A stretch of DNA of 44,529 bases from Dehalococcoidia bacterium (GTDB taxonomy: Bacteria > Chloroflexota > Dehalococcoidia > GIF9 > AB-539-J10). Position numbers and translations under genes: made by a program. Location of the stretch: NCBI GenBank assembly GCA_016933195.1, contig JAFGBN010000098.1:1-44529 (forward strand), in the 5' to 3' direction. Under the pieces are notes generated by a model. That model searched no databases. It worked only from the letters and a program-made list of their open reading frames with translations, and was not told where the DNA came from. Of the stretch, positions 9,957 through 20,623 are shown in pieces (position 1 is the stretch's first letter; every line of letters starts with the position of its first letter).

Positions 9957-9985
9957 CTTTTTTTCGTGCTTTAGTGCGAAAATTA
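9957..9985 (-). repeat. Hairpin element at the rplQ stop codon
   Basis: Minus strand TAATTTTCGCACTAAAGCACGAAAAAAAG; the stop TAA is its first codon. Confidence 0.6.
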
Positions 9986-10336
9986 CTTAAGCAATTGGAT
10001 TTGAATCATAGGAGCATTATCGCCAAGGCGAGGCGCTACCTTCGCTAAGCTTGTATAGCCCCCAACCCGGTCGGTATACCCCGGAGCAATTTCATTAAAT
10101 AGCTTTTCAACCACTTTCTTATCAGTAATAAGTGATAACGCTTGCCGCCTTGAAGCGAGACTACCATTTTTCCCCAAAGTAATCATCCATTCGGCTAAGC
10201 TGCGAACTTCTTTAGCTTTAGCTTCAGTGGTGGTAATCTTCTCGTAGGCTAAAAGGGCAGTGACCTGATTCCGGTATAATGCCCAGCGATGCTGAGTTGG
10301 CCTACTTAACTTCTGTCCCGCTACTTTGTGTCTCAT
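9983..10336 (-). CDS. rplQ: 50S ribosomal protein L17
   Basis: MRHKVAGQKLSRPTQHRWALYRNQVTALLAYEKITTTEAKAKEVRSLAEWMITLGK. Confidence 0.97.
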   Translation of the reverse strand: MRHKVAGQKLSRPTQHRWALYRNQVTALLAYEKITTTEAKAKEVRSLAEWMITLGKNGSLASRRQALSLITDKKVVEKLFNEIAPGYTDRVGGYTSLAKVAPRLGDNAPMIQIQLLK

Positions 10337-11270
10337 CCCTCCTCCTGCTGGAATTAGAAGTGAGAGGAAAGCCTAGGTTTGCCAGTACTTCTTCCACGTC
10401 ACTTCTGGATTTTGCTCCCAATCCAGGTAACGGTGGCAAGCCTCCCTTGCTCCTCTCTAATAATTGTCCTAGGGTGGAAATGCCTGCTCGTTTCAAACTG
10501 TTATAAGGGCGGGTTGATAAATTTAGTTCCTCTAAGGGAGTATTATATTGGTCAGGTTGAATGGCTAAAGCGCCGCCTACCTTTGCTTCCTCTGCTGTTG
10601 GAACCTGGAGATCCCTGAAGGAGGCAAAGTGATCAACTAAGATGGCGGCACCTTGAGTAAATGCTTCCCATGGAGGAATAGTGCCATCAGTCCAAATCTC
10701 TAAGATGAGTCTTTCTGGGCTTCCCTCTTGGCCAGGCCTGACGGGTTCTATAGAGAAGTTGGTCTTCAGCACTGGTGTAAAAATGGCGTCTACTGGTAGT
10801 GCTCCTACAGGTAAGTCGTCAGTCGCTTTAGCTGGCACATAACCTTTTCCCAACTCCACATTAAATTCCACATTAAGCTTAGCCTGGGAAGAATCCAAAG
10901 TAGCTAGGTAAAGCTCGGGGTTAGCAACGCGAAAGTCAGTTGTGGGTTTAATGTCGCCAGCACAGACACTGCCTTCCCCCTCTGCTTCTAACATCAACTT
11001 CCCTGGCTCATGAGAAAGGGGACAGAGCCTCAGTTCCTTGACGTTAAGTAAAAATTCTAGGGCATCCTCTTTAACATCAGGGATGGGGGTGAATTCGTGC
11101 TGAACCCCTTCTATCTTAACCCATGTTACTGCGGCACCAATCAGAGAGCTAAGAAGCACACGTCGCAGTGTGTTGCCTAAAGTGATGCCGGAACCTGCCT
11201 CTAAAGGCTCGGCAAGAAAGCGGCCATAATTACCAGCAATTTCAACACAACTTACATTGGACATAGGCAA
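10302..11270 (-). CDS. rpoA: DNA-directed RNA polymerase subunit alpha
   Basis: GRFLAEPLEAGSGITLGNTLRRVLLSSLIGAAVTWVKIEGVQHEFTPIPDVKED; alpha-CTD LNLSTRPYNSLKRAGISTLGQLL. Confidence 0.98.
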   Translation of the reverse strand: MPMSNVSCVEIAGNYGRFLAEPLEAGSGITLGNTLRRVLLSSLIGAAVTWVKIEGVQHEFTPIPDVKEDALEFLLNVKELRLCPLSHEPGKLMLEAEGEGSVCAGDIKPTTDFRVANPELYLATLDSSQAKLNVEFNVELGKGYVPAKATDDLPVGALPVDAIFTPVLKTNFSIEPVRPGQEGSPERLILEIWTDGTIPPWEAFTQGAAILVDHFASFRDLQVPTAEEAKVGGALAIQPDQYNTPLEELNLSTRPYNSLKRAGISTLGQLLERSKGGLPPLPGLGAKSRSDVEEVLANLGFPLTSNSSRRRDETQSSGTEVK

Positions 11271-11282
11271 CCTAATGATATA

Positions 11283-11912
11283 TCACCTCGAATAATACTC
11301 AACAATAGCTTTCCCGTCGAACTTAGCCTCAATATCGTCCTTACTGGGTAAGGTTGAAGCGCTGCCTGTCATTCCTTCTTCATCTAAGCTTAACCAGCTA
11401 GGGATAACCTTTCCCTTGACTTTCTCGACTAACGCTTTATAATATTCGGTTTTAGTGCTAGCTTCCCGCCATCTGATAACATCTCCCGACTTTATTAGGA
11501 AAGAAGGTATATCGGTTTTGTGTCCGTTAACAAGGATATGACCATGCTGAATTATTTGCCTGGCTTGGGCTCGTGAATCGGCAAAGCCCAAGCGATAAAC
11601 CACATTATCCAATCGTCTTTCTAGCAGTATGAGGAGGCCTTCTCCAGCAGCACCAGGAGTTTTTTCTGCCTCAGCAAAAAACTTGCGAAATTGTCGCTCT
11701 AGAACGCCATAGCTAAAGCGGACCTTCTGCTTTTCGCGTAATCGAAGTCCATAATCGGAAACCTTGCGCTGCCGAGCCTGAAAACGCCCTCTAGAAGGGG
11801 TAGTTCTCCTCTCCAAGGGACATTTGGGACTGGAGCACTTCTCCCCTTTAAGCATGAGCTTTTCACCGAGATACCGGCACAGGTGGCAAACAGGTCCTGT
11901 GTACCTTGCCAT
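11283..11912 (-). CDS. rpsD: 30S ribosomal protein S4 (C+ form, with Cys zinc motif)
   Basis: MARYTGPVCHLCRYLGEKLMLKGEKCSSPKCPLERR; RLDNVVYRLGFADSRAQARQIIQHGHILVNG. Confidence 0.98.
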   Translation of the reverse strand: MARYTGPVCHLCRYLGEKLMLKGEKCSSPKCPLERRTTPSRGRFQARQRKVSDYGLRLREKQKVRFSYGVLERQFRKFFAEAEKTPGAAGEGLLILLERRLDNVVYRLGFADSRAQARQIIQHGHILVNGHKTDIPSFLIKSGDVIRWREASTKTEYYKALVEKVKGKVIPSWLSLDEEGMTGSASTLPSKDDIEAKFDGKAIVEYYSR

Positions 11913-11914
11913 TT

Positions 11915-12292
11915 TTATACCCTTCTCCTTCCCCGCGGACGGCAACCATTGTGTGGGATAGGAGTTACGTCTCTGATGCTAGTAACGGTGAGTCCTGAGG
12001 CCTGTAGAGCGCGGATAGCTGCTTCACGTCCACTGCCTGGGCCTTTAATATAAACATCAACTTGGCGCAAGCCATCGTTTGCTGCCCGTCTTGCTGCCTC
12101 TCTAGCAGCTAGCTGAGCAGCATAAGGAGTACCCTTCCTAGAACCTTTGAATCTGGCGGTGCCAGAACTTCCCCAGGTGATAACGTTACCTTGCGTATCA
12201 GTAATGGTAACAACGGTGTTATTAAACGTAGATTGGATGTAGACTCTACCTTCACTAACCTTTCTATGAATTCTTTTCTTTTTCTTTGGCAT
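11915..12292 (-). CDS. rpsK: 30S ribosomal protein S11
   Basis: [46 protein letters not shown] ... [20 protein letters not shown]. Confidence 0.98.
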   Translation of the reverse strand: MPKKKKRIHRKVSEGRVYIQSTFNNTVVTITDTQGNVITWGSSGTARFKGSRKGTPYAAQLAAREAARRAANDGLRQVDVYIKGPGSGREAAIRALQASGLTVTSIRDVTPIPHNGCRPRGRRRV

Positions 12293-12310
12293 TTGTTAAA
12301 CGTAAACTCC

Positions 12311-12700
12311 TTATTTCTTAGCTACACCGCGCCTTTGGCCTCTACCTGCCACTGTCTTCCTTGCTCCTCTTTTAGTGCGGGCATTGGTGCGCGTTCTTTG
12401 TCCATGAGCTGGTAAATTCATACGATGTCTCATGCCCCGATAGCAACTGATTTCAACAAGCCTTTTTATATTAGACTGAACCTCTCTCCTAAGGTCGCCT
12501 TCCACTTTATACTGGTTATCAATAGCATTGCGAAGCTGGCCAAGCTGCTCCTCAGTAAGTTCTTTAACCCTGGTGCTGGGGTTGACCTCTGCGGTGTTTA
12601 GAATATGCTGGCTTGAGGTACGGCCAATACCATAAATATGTTGCAAGGCCACCCAGATTGGTTTGTCCTTAGGAAGATCTATTCCAGCAATACGTGGCAT
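12311..12700 (-). CDS. rpsM: 30S ribosomal protein S13
   Basis: [26 protein letters not shown] ... [33 protein letters not shown]. Confidence 0.98.
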   Translation of the reverse strand: MPRIAGIDLPKDKPIWVALQHIYGIGRTSSQHILNTAEVNPSTRVKELTEEQLGQLRNAIDNQYKVEGDLRREVQSNIKRLVEISCYRGMRHRMNLPAHGQRTRTNARTKRGARKTVAGRGQRRGVAKK

Positions 12701-12702
12701 TG

Positions 12703-12816
12703 TTAACCCTGCCTCTGTTTATGCTTTGGATTTTCGCAAATAACTCTAACCACACCTTCTCTCCTGATAATCTTACATTTTTTGCAACGCCGTTTAACTG
12801 AAGCTTTCACTTTCAT
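12703..12816 (-). CDS. rpmJ: 50S ribosomal protein L36
   Basis: Manual translation: [37 protein letters not shown] (37 aa, below the ORF-track cutoff). Confidence 0.97.
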   Translation of the reverse strand: MKVKASVKRRCKKCKIIRREGVVRVICENPKHKQRQG

Positions 12817-12883
12817 TTCGCATCACCAGTCAAATAAACCTTACTATAATAAACTTCCTTGGCTGACCTGTCAAAGACTGAAT

Positions 12884-13102
12884 CTAGTTAAGCCGGTAAG
12901 TAACTCTGCCTCGGCTCAGGTCATAAGGAGAAAGTTCTACCAAGACCCTGTCTCCAGGCAAAATTCTGATATGATGCTTCCTCATCCTGCCTGAGATATG
13001 AGCCAACACTGTATGGCTGTTAGCTAACTCGACACGAAACATGGTATTAGGTAAGCATACAGTTACTTTGCCTTCAACTTCTATCCTTTCTTTCTTAGGC
13101 AT
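12884..13102 (-). CDS. infA: Translation initiation factor IF-1
   Basis: [64 protein letters not shown]. Confidence 0.97.
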   Translation of the reverse strand: MPKKERIEVEGKVTVCLPNTMFRVELANSHTVLAHISGRMRKHHIRILPGDRVLVELSPYDLSRGRVTYRLN

Positions 13103-13116
13103 GTTTTTCTTTGCTG

Positions 13117-13854
13117 CTAAGCAAGTATCTCTGCTTTATTGTCAGTAATAGCAATGGTATGTTCAAAGTGCGCTGAAAGGCTTCCGTCAGCCGTAAGCAC
13201 TGCCCATCGGTTGGCAGCCAATTTAGTTTGCCAACCTCCAGCGTTAACCATGGGTTCAATGGCTAAAGTCATACCTTTGCGAAGCAGAGTGCCCTTCCCC
13301 ACCACAAAATTGGGTATTTGCGGGTCTTCATGCAGCTCTCTGCCTACTCCGTGTCCCGTGTATTCCCTAACTATGGAAAAACCCTTTGATTCAACGTAAC
13401 CCTGGATAGCAGCTGAGATATCTCCAAGATATGCTCCGCAATTAGCTTGAGCAATGCCGGCTTGCAGGCTGCCTTCCGTGACCGAAATAAGTTCCTTAGC
13501 CTTCTGACTTACCTTCCCCACGCTAACAGTTATAGCTGCATCAGTATGAAAGCCGTTAAGCTTTACCCCTGCGTCTAAGGAGACGATATCTCCATCCTGT
13601 AATACTCGTTCACCGGGAATACCATGGACTATCTCGTCATTGACAGAAACACATATATTGGCGGGGAAACCCTGATAGTTTTTAAAGGAAGGCTCGCCTC
13701 CTCTCGCTTCCATTTCATGGATGGCAATGGAGTCTAGCTCACGCGTAGTAATTCCTGGTTTCACCTCTATTCTTAGTTTATTCAAGACCGCCACTAGTAT
13801 CCTGCCACATCGGCGCATGATATCTATCTCATCAGGAGATTTCACAATTATCAT
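13117..13854 (-). CDS. map: Type I methionyl aminopeptidase
   Basis: [44 protein letters not shown] ... [19 protein letters not shown]. Confidence 0.97.
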   Translation of the reverse strand: MIIVKSPDEIDIMRRCGRILVAVLNKLRIEVKPGITTRELDSIAIHEMEARGGEPSFKNYQGFPANICVSVNDEIVHGIPGERVLQDGDIVSLDAGVKLNGFHTDAAITVSVGKVSQKAKELISVTEGSLQAGIAQANCGAYLGDISAAIQGYVESKGFSIVREYTGHGVGRELHEDPQIPNFVVGKGTLLRKGMTLAIEPMVNAGGWQTKLAANRWAVLTADGSLSAHFEHTIAITDNKAEILA

Positions 13855-14505
13855 TTACTTGCTGCCTTTAAGCACAGAGAGTATTTCCTTAGCCACTTCT
13901 TGTATTCCCAAATTGCCATTGATTTCGATGAGTTTGTCCTGCTTTCTATAACGCTCGAGGAGAGGCATGGTCTGAGAAAAAAAGACCTTTAATCTCTCCC
14001 TCACTGTTTCTTCCCTATCATCAGGACGCTGGTACAGCTTACCACCGCATTTATCGCATTTCCCTGGTACTTTAGGTGGTGAGCTTATCAGATGGTAGGG
14101 TGTTTGGCAACTTTGGCAAATCCACCTTCCACTAAGGCGTTTTACAAGCTCTTCATCAGGCACATAAATATATATAGCCTTGTCTATGTTTTTCCCCTGG
14201 TCAACAAGAGCTTTATCTAAAACCTCTGCTTGCTCTAAGGTTCGAGGAAAACCGTCAAAGAGACAACCAAAGGTACAAGCGGGCTGGTTAATCCTTTCGA
14301 GTATCATCCGGCTGGTTATTTCGTTTGGGACTAGCTTGCCCTCCTCCATATATTTTTTAGCTAAGAGCCCTAATTCAGTCTTTTCCTCCAGCGCCCTGCG
14401 AAACAAATCGCCAGGAGCTATATGGGGTAAATGCATCTCTGTGGAAAGGATATCTGCCTGAGTTCCCTTTCCTGCCCCTGGAGCACCTAGTAGAATTACG
14501 TACAT
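13855..14505 (-). CDS. adk: Adenylate kinase (zinc-binding lid)
   Basis: MYVILLGAPGAGKGTQADIL; CQSCQTPYHLISSPPKVPGKCDKCGGKLYQRPDD. Confidence 0.97.
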   Translation of the reverse strand: MYVILLGAPGAGKGTQADILSTEMHLPHIAPGDLFRRALEEKTELGLLAKKYMEEGKLVPNEITSRMILERINQPACTFGCLFDGFPRTLEQAEVLDKALVDQGKNIDKAIYIYVPDEELVKRLSGRWICQSCQTPYHLISSPPKVPGKCDKCGGKLYQRPDDREETVRERLKVFFSQTMPLLERYRKQDKLIEINGNLGIQEVAKEILSVLKGSK

Positions 14506-14560
14506 CAAAAGAAAACCAAAAACTAAACCCAAAAGCCAAAAAGGCTTGTATTTTTTGACT

Positions 14561-15883
14561 TTATTTCAGAAAACCTTCATAGCGACGCATGGTTAACTGT
14601 GCCTCTAATTGCTTCATAGTATCTAAGGCAACGCCAACAGCTATAAGCAAAGCAGTACTGGAGATGGTCAAGGCTACAACACCTGTGATTGATCGAGCAA
14701 TAAAAGGCATGATTGCCACGAAGGCCAAGAAAAAAGCGCCGCCGAATGTAAGAGCCCTTATAACCTTATTTAGATAGTCAGATGTTGCTTTCCCTGGTCG
14801 GATTCCAGGGATAAAGCCACCTTGCTGTTGCAAAGTTTTTGCTAAATTCATTTGTTCAAATATGACCATGGTATAAAAAAAGGTGAAACCGATTACCAAG
14901 GCGAAGTACAATCCCTGGTAAATCAAACCTAGAGCGCCTGGAGTGTCAGGGCGAAAAATGGTATAGATTGAATTCCAGAAATTTGGATTTTGACTTGCCG
15001 GGTTCATAAAGTATGTAGCTATCGTACCGGGAAGCTGCATCATTGCGATAGCGAAGATAAGTGGTATCATTCCAGCAGTATTCACTCGCAATGGTATATA
15101 GGTTGAGCCTGATTGCCGATACATACGGCCGCCACGGAAAGTACTACGAGCATACTGTACGGGAATGCGCCGATGAGCTTCAATAAATGCAACTACGAAT
15201 ACCAGAGTAGCCAAGCCAAGTATAATAAAGACTGTCAATCCCATAGGGTCATTTGCAGCTATAAAGCCACGACCCACCATGTCTGGTAAGCTGGCTACAA
15301 TGCCAGCAAAAATTATTATTGATATCCCGTTTCCTACTCCCCGCTCGGTAATCAATTCTCCGAGCCAGACAAGCAATATCGTGCCAGCAGTCATCGACAT
15401 TATTATGGTGGCAGTAGTTAATGGGTCAAGGGAACCAATAATAGGAGGGCTCTGGCTACGTAGCAGAGCCAGCATACTATAGCCTTGGAGGGCAGCCAAG
15501 GGCACAGTTAATAAATGAGTAATCCGGTTTATCTTGCGCTGACCAGCTTCTCCCTGTTGTGCGATAGCCTGGAGACTAGGGATAACTGGGACCAGCAATT
15601 GCATAATTATGGAAGAGGTAATATAAGGGTAAACACCCATGGCAACCACGCTGAAGCGCCCCATAGCACCACCGCTAAAGAGGTCAAGCATGCCAAACAG
15701 GAGGTTTTGCTCAAAGAAACTGCGTAAAGTTTCGAGATCCACTCCAGGAAGAGGGACATGGGAGACAAAACGAAAAGCTACTAAGATGCCTAGGGTAAAA
15801 AGTATCTTTCGCCTTAAATCGGGCAATGTAAATGCATCTATCATTGCCTGGATGAGGCGTGGTTGTTTTTCCCTGCGCTGCAT
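14561..15883 (-). CDS. secY: Preprotein translocase subunit SecY
   Basis: MQRREKQPRLIQAMIDAFTLPDLRRKILFTLGILVAFRFVSHVPLPGVD ... VGNGISIIIFAGIVASLP. Confidence 0.97.
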   Translation of the reverse strand: MQRREKQPRLIQAMIDAFTLPDLRRKILFTLGILVAFRFVSHVPLPGVDLETLRSFFEQNLLFGMLDLFSGGAMGRFSVVAMGVYPYITSSIIMQLLVPVIPSLQAIAQQGEAGQRKINRITHLLTVPLAALQGYSMLALLRSQSPPIIGSLDPLTTATIIMSMTAGTILLVWLGELITERGVGNGISIIIFAGIVASLPDMVGRGFIAANDPMGLTVFIILGLATLVFVVAFIEAHRRIPVQYARSTFRGGRMYRQSGSTYIPLRVNTAGMIPLIFAIAMMQLPGTIATYFMNPASQNPNFWNSIYTIFRPDTPGALGLIYQGLYFALVIGFTFFYTMVIFEQMNLAKTLQQQGGFIPGIRPGKATSDYLNKVIRALTFGGAFFLAFVAIMPFIARSITGVVALTISSTALLIAVGVALDTMKQLEAQLTMRRYEGFLK

Positions 15884-15884
15884 C

Positions 15885-16328
15885 TTAGATGCTCTCTGCT
15901 TTTCCTCCAGCGGCCACAATCTTTCTCTCCGCGATTGAAGAGAATTTGTGAGCTTTGACTAACAATGGATTTTGGATATCGCCATCGCCAAGAATTTTAG
16001 TCGGCTGGTCCAGGGACTTAATTAGCCCTGCTTGGAGCAGTTTCTCAGGAGTTACCTCAGATCCTGCAGGGAAAATATCAAGCTTGCCAATATTTACAAT
16101 CGTATACACAGTTTTGAAAATGTTGGTGAAGCCTCTTTTTCGTGGCAGCCGTTTTATTAGAGGCAACTGTCCGCCTTCAAAGCCAAGGCGTACGCCACCA
16201 CCAGAACGAGCCTTTTGCCCTTTACAGCCTCTCCCTGAATAGGTGCCATATCCGCTGCCATTTCCTCGGCCTACGCGTTTCTTCTTATGCTTGGCACCTA
16301 TTGGAGGTCTTAGTTCATTCTGTCTCAT
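15885..16328 (-). CDS. rplO: 50S ribosomal protein L15
   Basis: [67 protein letters not shown]. Confidence 0.97.
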   Translation of the reverse strand: MRQNELRPPIGAKHKKKRVGRGNGSGYGTYSGRGCKGQKARSGGGVRLGFEGGQLPLIKRLPRKRGFTNIFKTVYTIVNIGKLDIFPAGSEVTPEKLLQAGLIKSLDQPTKILGDGDIQNPLLVKAHKFSSIAERKIVAAGGKAESI

Positions 16329-16884
16329 CCACTTTATCCTCTGGAGTCTTGGCATTAGTTTCAGTTTTGAGATCCTTTGCTAGGTTCAGAGCTTCGGCCT
16401 CTTTAGGCTTCCTCAGGTTAGTCAAAGCAAGCAGCGTTGCCTTGACTACATTAATCTTGTTTGAGCTACCTAGGGATTTACTAAGAATATCTCTCACACC
16501 AGCTAATTCGAGTACTGCTCGAGCAGTATTGCTAGCAATCAAACTAGTGCCAGGTGCTGCTGGCTTTAGTAGGATTTTGGATGCCCCGAACTTGGCTAGA
16601 ATCTCATGAGGGATGGTGCCGTTCATGATAGGGACCTCAATCAGTCCCTTCCTCGCCACAGAACCAGCTTTACGAATCGCCTCAGGAATCTCCGCTGCTT
16701 TAGCCAAGCCAAACCCTACGTGCCCATTGCTATCACCAACTATCACTAAAGCTCTGAAGCGAAGATGTCTGCCGCCTTTGACCACTTTGGTTACACGGTC
16801 AATGCTTAATAGTTTATCTTCAAGAGTTAGTTCTGAGGCATCGATTTTGCCTCTTTTCCCTATTACCTTGGTAATCGCTTTCAT
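16315..16884 (-). CDS. rpsE: 30S ribosomal protein S5
   Basis: [55 protein letters not shown]. Confidence 0.97.
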   Translation of the reverse strand: MKAITKVIGKRGKIDASELTLEDKLLSIDRVTKVVKGGRHLRFRALVIVGDSNGHVGFGLAKAAEIPEAIRKAGSVARKGLIEVPIMNGTIPHEILAKFGASKILLKPAAPGTSLIASNTARAVLELAGVRDILSKSLGSSNKINVVKATLLALTNLRKPKEAEALNLAKDLKTETNAKTPEDKVDETE

Positions 16885-16890
16885 AAAATC

Positions 16891-17256
16891 TCAAAACTCC
16901 AATCCAGCTTTCCTGGCAGCCTCAGCTAAAGCTTTGATTCTGCCGTGGTACTTGTAGCCACCGCGATCGAAGAGCACGTGGTGGATTCCTTTATTTAACG
17001 TTTTCTCAGCAAGTAGAGTTCCTAGCACTTCGGCCTTCTTGCTTTTGGGCATCTCGTTGGTCTTGCTTTTTACCTGAGGGTCGAGAGTGCTTGTTGAAAC
17101 TAAAGTTTGGCCTATGGAATCATCAATAAGTTGGGCATAAATATGATTTAAGCTTCGGAAGACGCATAATCGTGGTCGTGATGTTGTCCCCACCATTCTT
17201 AGTCTCACCCGCCTATGTCGCATTTCTCTAGTTGTCCTCGATTTCCCTTTGGTCAT
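16891..17256 (-). CDS. rplR: 50S ribosomal protein L18
   Basis: [31 protein letters not shown] ... [28 protein letters not shown]. Confidence 0.96.
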   Translation of the reverse strand: MTKGKSRTTREMRHRRVRLRMVGTTSRPRLCVFRSLNHIYAQLIDDSIGQTLVSTSTLDPQVKSKTNEMPKSKKAEVLGTLLAEKTLNKGIHHVLFDRGGYKYHGRIKALAEAARKAGLEF

Positions 17257-17264
17257 TGTATCTA

Positions 17265-17813
17265 CTAGTCTTTACCTACTTTACCTGACTTGCCAGGTTT
17301 AAGATGTAGCCTTTCCTCGGAGTATTTAATGCCTTTCCCTTTATAGGGGTCGGTGGGACGTATGGCTCGAATTCTGGCGGCTGTCTCTCCCACAGCTTCT
17401 TTGTCAATACCAGTGACATGAATGCGGTTTGTCCCTTCGACAGTGATAGAAATGCCTGGAGGCGGGAGGAACTCCACGGGGTTGGTGAATCCTACCTGGA
17501 GCATCAGCTTGTCACCAGCTTTCTGTGCCCTGTAGCCTACGCCATTTATTGCCAAGACTTTATCAAAACCTTTACTTACTCCTTCAATCATGTTTGCCAG
17601 GAGACTGCGAGTAAGCCCATGCAAAGAACGATGAATCCTATTATCACTAGGCCGACTTACAATTAACATCCCATCCTTCAAAGTGATAGAAATGCTAGGG
17701 TGAAAGCATCGGCAGAGTTCTCCTTTATCCCCTCTTGCTATTACTTCGCTTCCGTTAATCTTTACCTCAATGTCTTGAGGTATAACAATGGGGAGTGAAC
17801 CAATACGTGACAT
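17265..17813 (-). CDS. rplF: 50S ribosomal protein L6
   Basis: [19 protein letters not shown] ... [24 protein letters not shown] ... [20 protein letters not shown]. Confidence 0.97.
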   Translation of the reverse strand: MSRIGSLPIVIPQDIEVKINGSEVIARGDKGELCRCFHPSISITLKDGMLIVSRPSDNRIHRSLHGLTRSLLANMIEGVSKGFDKVLAINGVGYRAQKAGDKLMLQVGFTNPVEFLPPPGISITVEGTNRIHVTGIDKEAVGETAARIRAIRPTDPYKGKGIKYSEERLHLKPGKSGKVGKD

Positions 17814-17870
17814 AATTCACTGCACCTCTTTGCCTAAGCCAAAAACTAATTTGAGTAACTTAATTTTAAT

Positions 17871-17901
17871 TTCCTTTTTGTGGCTTTAGCCGCAAAATTT
17901 A
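17871..17901 (-). repeat. Hairpin element at the rpsH stop codon
   Basis: Minus strand TAAATTTTGCGGCTAAAGCCACAAAAAGGAA; same layout as the rplQ-truA element. Confidence 0.6.
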
Positions 17902-18294
17902 CCATATGTAACATAGAAGTTCACCGCCAAGGCGATATTGCCATGCTTTTTGACCGGTTATAATGCCTTTAGGTGTAGATAAAATGGCAATACCTAAGCC
18001 TCCATATACACGCGGGATTTCGTGCCGGCCTACGTAAACCCTTAGACCCGGCTTGCTCACTCTTTCTAAGCCTAGTATTGCGGGTTGGCTATCTGTGTAC
18101 TTGAGATGAACTTTTATCATTGGTTCTGGTTTCTCCTTGAGCACTTCATAACGGTCAATGAAATTCTCCTCTTTGAGTATTTTGGTGATGGAGAGCTTTA
18201 CTCGAGAGGAGGGCACAAGTACATCATCGTGATTTGCCATGATGGCGTTGCGAATCCGAGTCAACATATCAGCGATTGGGTCAGTAACTGTCAT
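17899..18294 (-). CDS. rpsH: 30S ribosomal protein S8
   Basis: [43 protein letters not shown] ... [31 protein letters not shown]. Confidence 0.97.
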   Translation of the reverse strand: MTVTDPIADMLTRIRNAIMANHDDVLVPSSRVKLSITKILKEENFIDRYEVLKEKPEPMIKVHLKYTDSQPAILGLERVSKPGLRVYVGRHEIPRVYGGLGIAILSTPKGIITGQKAWQYRLGGELLCYIW

Positions 18295-18304
18295 TAAAAA
18301 ATCC

Positions 18305-18490
18305 TCACCAGCTTGCTTTTCTTACTCCAGGAATCACGCCAGTTAAAGCGAGCTCTCGGAAGCAAATGCGACATAGGCCGAATTTACGCATATAAGCACG
18401 CGGTCTGCCACACAATTGGCAACGATTACGTTGCTGCACCTTATACTTTGGTGACCGCTTTGACTTGACGATCTTAGATACTTTCGCCAT
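18305..18490 (-). CDS. rpsZ: 30S ribosomal protein S14 type Z (zinc-binding)
   Basis: [61 protein letters not shown]. Confidence 0.97.
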   Translation of the reverse strand: MAKVSKIVKSKRSPKYKVQQRNRCQLCGRPRAYMRKFGLCRICFRELALTGVIPGVRKASW

Positions 18491-18491
18491 A

Positions 18492-19034
18492 TCAATTTCT
18501 CCTAAAGGGCATGCCCATGATTTCCAGCAGAGCCATGGATGCATCATCATTCTTGGCGGTGGTAACTATAGTTACCTGGAGGCCACGGATTTTGTCCACT
18601 TTATCGTAACCAACCTCAGTGAAAGCTATCTGCTCTCTTATGCCTAGACTATAATTTCCTCGACCGTCGAAGGAATCTCTAGATACGCCACGAAAGTCAC
18701 GAAAACGCGGCAATACAATGGTAATTAATTTACCAAAAAAATCGTACATTCTCGCACCTCGTAGCGTCACCATCATTCCGATAGACATACCAGTTCTCAG
18801 CTTGAAAGAGGCCACCGACTTTTTAGCCCGCGTAATCACTGGATGTTGTCCTGAGATCTTAGCTAAGTCTCTCTCTGCTGCCTCAAGAGCTTTAGGGTTC
18901 TGTATCGCCTCGCCCAAACCGATGCTGAGCACGATCTTTTGCAGCTTGGGCAATTGCATTGGGTTGCTATATCCAAGCCTAGCCTTAAGCAGGGGAATCA
19001 TTTCCGTTAAATATTTATCTTTTGATACAGACAT
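18492..19034 (-). CDS. rplE: 50S ribosomal protein L5
   Basis: [20 protein letters not shown] ... [29 protein letters not shown]. Confidence 0.97.
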   Translation of the reverse strand: MSVSKDKYLTEMIPLLKARLGYSNPMQLPKLQKIVLSIGLGEAIQNPKALEAAERDLAKISGQHPVITRAKKSVASFKLRTGMSIGMMVTLRGARMYDFFGKLITIVLPRFRDFRGVSRDSFDGRGNYSLGIREQIAFTEVGYDKVDKIRGLQVTIVTTAKNDDASMALLEIMGMPFRRN

Positions 19035-19049
19035 CGCAATCAAATTTTG

Positions 19050-19361
19050 TTAATCAATTCCTTCATTACAGGAACGGCAAATCCGTACCTTCTTGCCATC
19101 GGCAAGGAGACGGAAACTAACTCGAGTAGGTTTACCACATTTATTGCAGAGCAACATTACGTTAGATATGTGGATTGGAGCTTCAAGCTCAATTATGCCA
19201 GCTTGGCGGGCTGTCCTTTGGGCTCGGGAATGACGTTTAATCATATTGAGTCCTTCTACTAGCACTCTGTCTTCTTTAGGGATGACGCGTCGCACTTTTC
19301 CCCTTTTCCCGCTATCCTTACCAGCAATAATGGTGACAGTATCGTTTTTCCTGATCTTCAT
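19050..19361 (-). CDS. rplX: 50S ribosomal protein L24
   Basis: MKIRKNDTVTIIAGKDSGKRGKVRRVIPKEDRVLVEGLNMIKRHSR. Confidence 0.96.
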   Translation of the reverse strand: MKIRKNDTVTIIAGKDSGKRGKVRRVIPKEDRVLVEGLNMIKRHSRAQRTARQAGIIELEAPIHISNVMLLCNKCGKPTRVSFRLLADGKKVRICRSCNEGID

Positions 19362-19362
19362 T

Positions 19363-19731
19363 TCAAAGGACCTCTGGGGCTAAGGATATTATCTTAGCGA
19401 AATTTTTATCTCTGAGTTCCCGGGCTACCGGGCCGAAAATACGACTTCCTTTTGGGTTGTTTTTATCACCCAAAATGACAGCGGCATTTTCGTCGAACCT
19501 AACATAGGAGCCATCAGAGCGGCGATGAGGTTTAGCTACACGTACAACTACAGCCCGCACTACCTCGCCTTTCTCCACCATCCCATGAGGTATAGCTCGT
19601 TTCACCGTAGCCACAATAACGTCACCTGTATGGGCATATCTCCTTCTTGTCCCGCCAAGTATATTAATGCACATAATCTGCTTGGCCCCAGTATTATCAG
19701 CTATTTTGAGTCTGGTGTAAGCTTGTATCAT
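19363..19731 (-). CDS. rplN: 50S ribosomal protein L14
   Basis: [27 protein letters not shown] ... [25 protein letters not shown]. Confidence 0.98.
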   Translation of the reverse strand: MIQAYTRLKIADNTGAKQIMCINILGGTRRRYAHTGDVIVATVKRAIPHGMVEKGEVVRAVVVRVAKPHRRSDGSYVRFDENAAVILGDKNNPKGSRIFGPVARELRDKNFAKIISLAPEVL

Positions 19732-20011
19732 CGGTCACTTCTGGCTTAGCTTCGGCCAGCTCTCCTTTAGATATTATTTCTATTACTCGCCAACGCTTTT
19801 CCTTAGATAAGGGGCGGGTCTCCATAATTTTCACCTTGTCTCCGGTTCTACAAGCATTATTCTCATCATGAGCCTTATATTTCTTATTATGCTTGACTAG
19901 TTTCTTATAAAATGAGTGATGCCTCGAAGTTCCTACAACTACCACCACAGTCTTATTCATCTTATCGCTTGCTACTTGCCCTGTTCTAACCTTTCTTCTT
20001 GTGTAACTCAT
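19697..20011 (-). CDS. rpsQ: 30S ribosomal protein S17; 3' end overlaps rplN by 35 nt
   Basis: [71 protein letters not shown]. Confidence 0.96.
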   Translation of the reverse strand: MSYTRRKVRTGQVASDKMNKTVVVVVGTSRHHSFYKKLVKHNKKYKAHDENNACRTGDKVKIMETRPLSKEKRWRVIEIISKGELAEAKPEVTDDTSLHQTQNS

Positions 20012-20205
20012 CTTATGCCCAGTTCTCTTTCCTTTAGAATGGTTTTTATTCTGGAAATCTTCCTCTTCGCTTTGGGAATTTCCCGATGATTCACTAATTG
20101 TCGAGTTGCCAAACGGAAGCGAAGGTTAAAAAGCTCCTCATGAGCCTCCTCTAGCCTTGTTGCTAGTTCTTCATTGTTGAGAGCGCGAATTTCACTAGTT
20201 TTCAT
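20008..20205 (-). CDS. rpmC: 50S ribosomal protein L29
   Basis: [61 protein letters not shown]. Confidence 0.96.
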   Translation of the reverse strand: MKTSEIRALNNEELATRLEEAHEELFNLRFRLATRQLVNHREIPKAKRKISRIKTILKERELGIR

Positions 20206-20623
20206 CAACACTCAGTCTTTCCTTCAAGGCGAAACTGGTAGCAACGGGAAGTTTGTAAGAAGCAAGATGTATTGCTGCTCGAGCTGTGTCTTCCTTAATC
20301 CCGGCTAACTCGAACATAATCCTGCCTCGCTTAACTACAGCCACCCAATGATCAGGACTGCCTTTACCACTACCCATTCTTGTCTCGGCAGGCTTTTTGG
20401 TCACAGCTTTATCGGGGAAAACACGTATCCAAAGGTGACCGCCATGCCGCAGGTAACGTACAAACACGCGGCGGGTTGCTTCAATTTGTCTCGCTGTTAT
20501 CCAGGCAGATTCCTCAGCCTTCAGGCCAAAATCGCCAAAAACAACCCCGTTTCCACTGTGGGCTGCGCCCTTTAATCGTCCTCTATGAACTTTGCGGTGC
20601 TTTACTCGCTTCGGCTGTAACAC
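20195..20623 (-). CDS. rplP: 50S ribosomal protein L16; GTG start at 20623 inside rpsC
   Basis: (V)[35 protein letters not shown] ... the upstream part of track ORF 20195..20794 lies inside rpsC and is not L16-like. Confidence 0.96.
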   Translation of the reverse strand: MLQPKRVKHRKVHRGRLKGAAHSGNGVVFGDFGLKAEESAWITARQIEATRRVFVRYLRHGGHLWIRVFPDKAVTKKPAETRMGSGKGSPDHWVAVVKRGRIMFELAGIKEDTARAAIHLASYKLPVATSFALKERLSVDEN

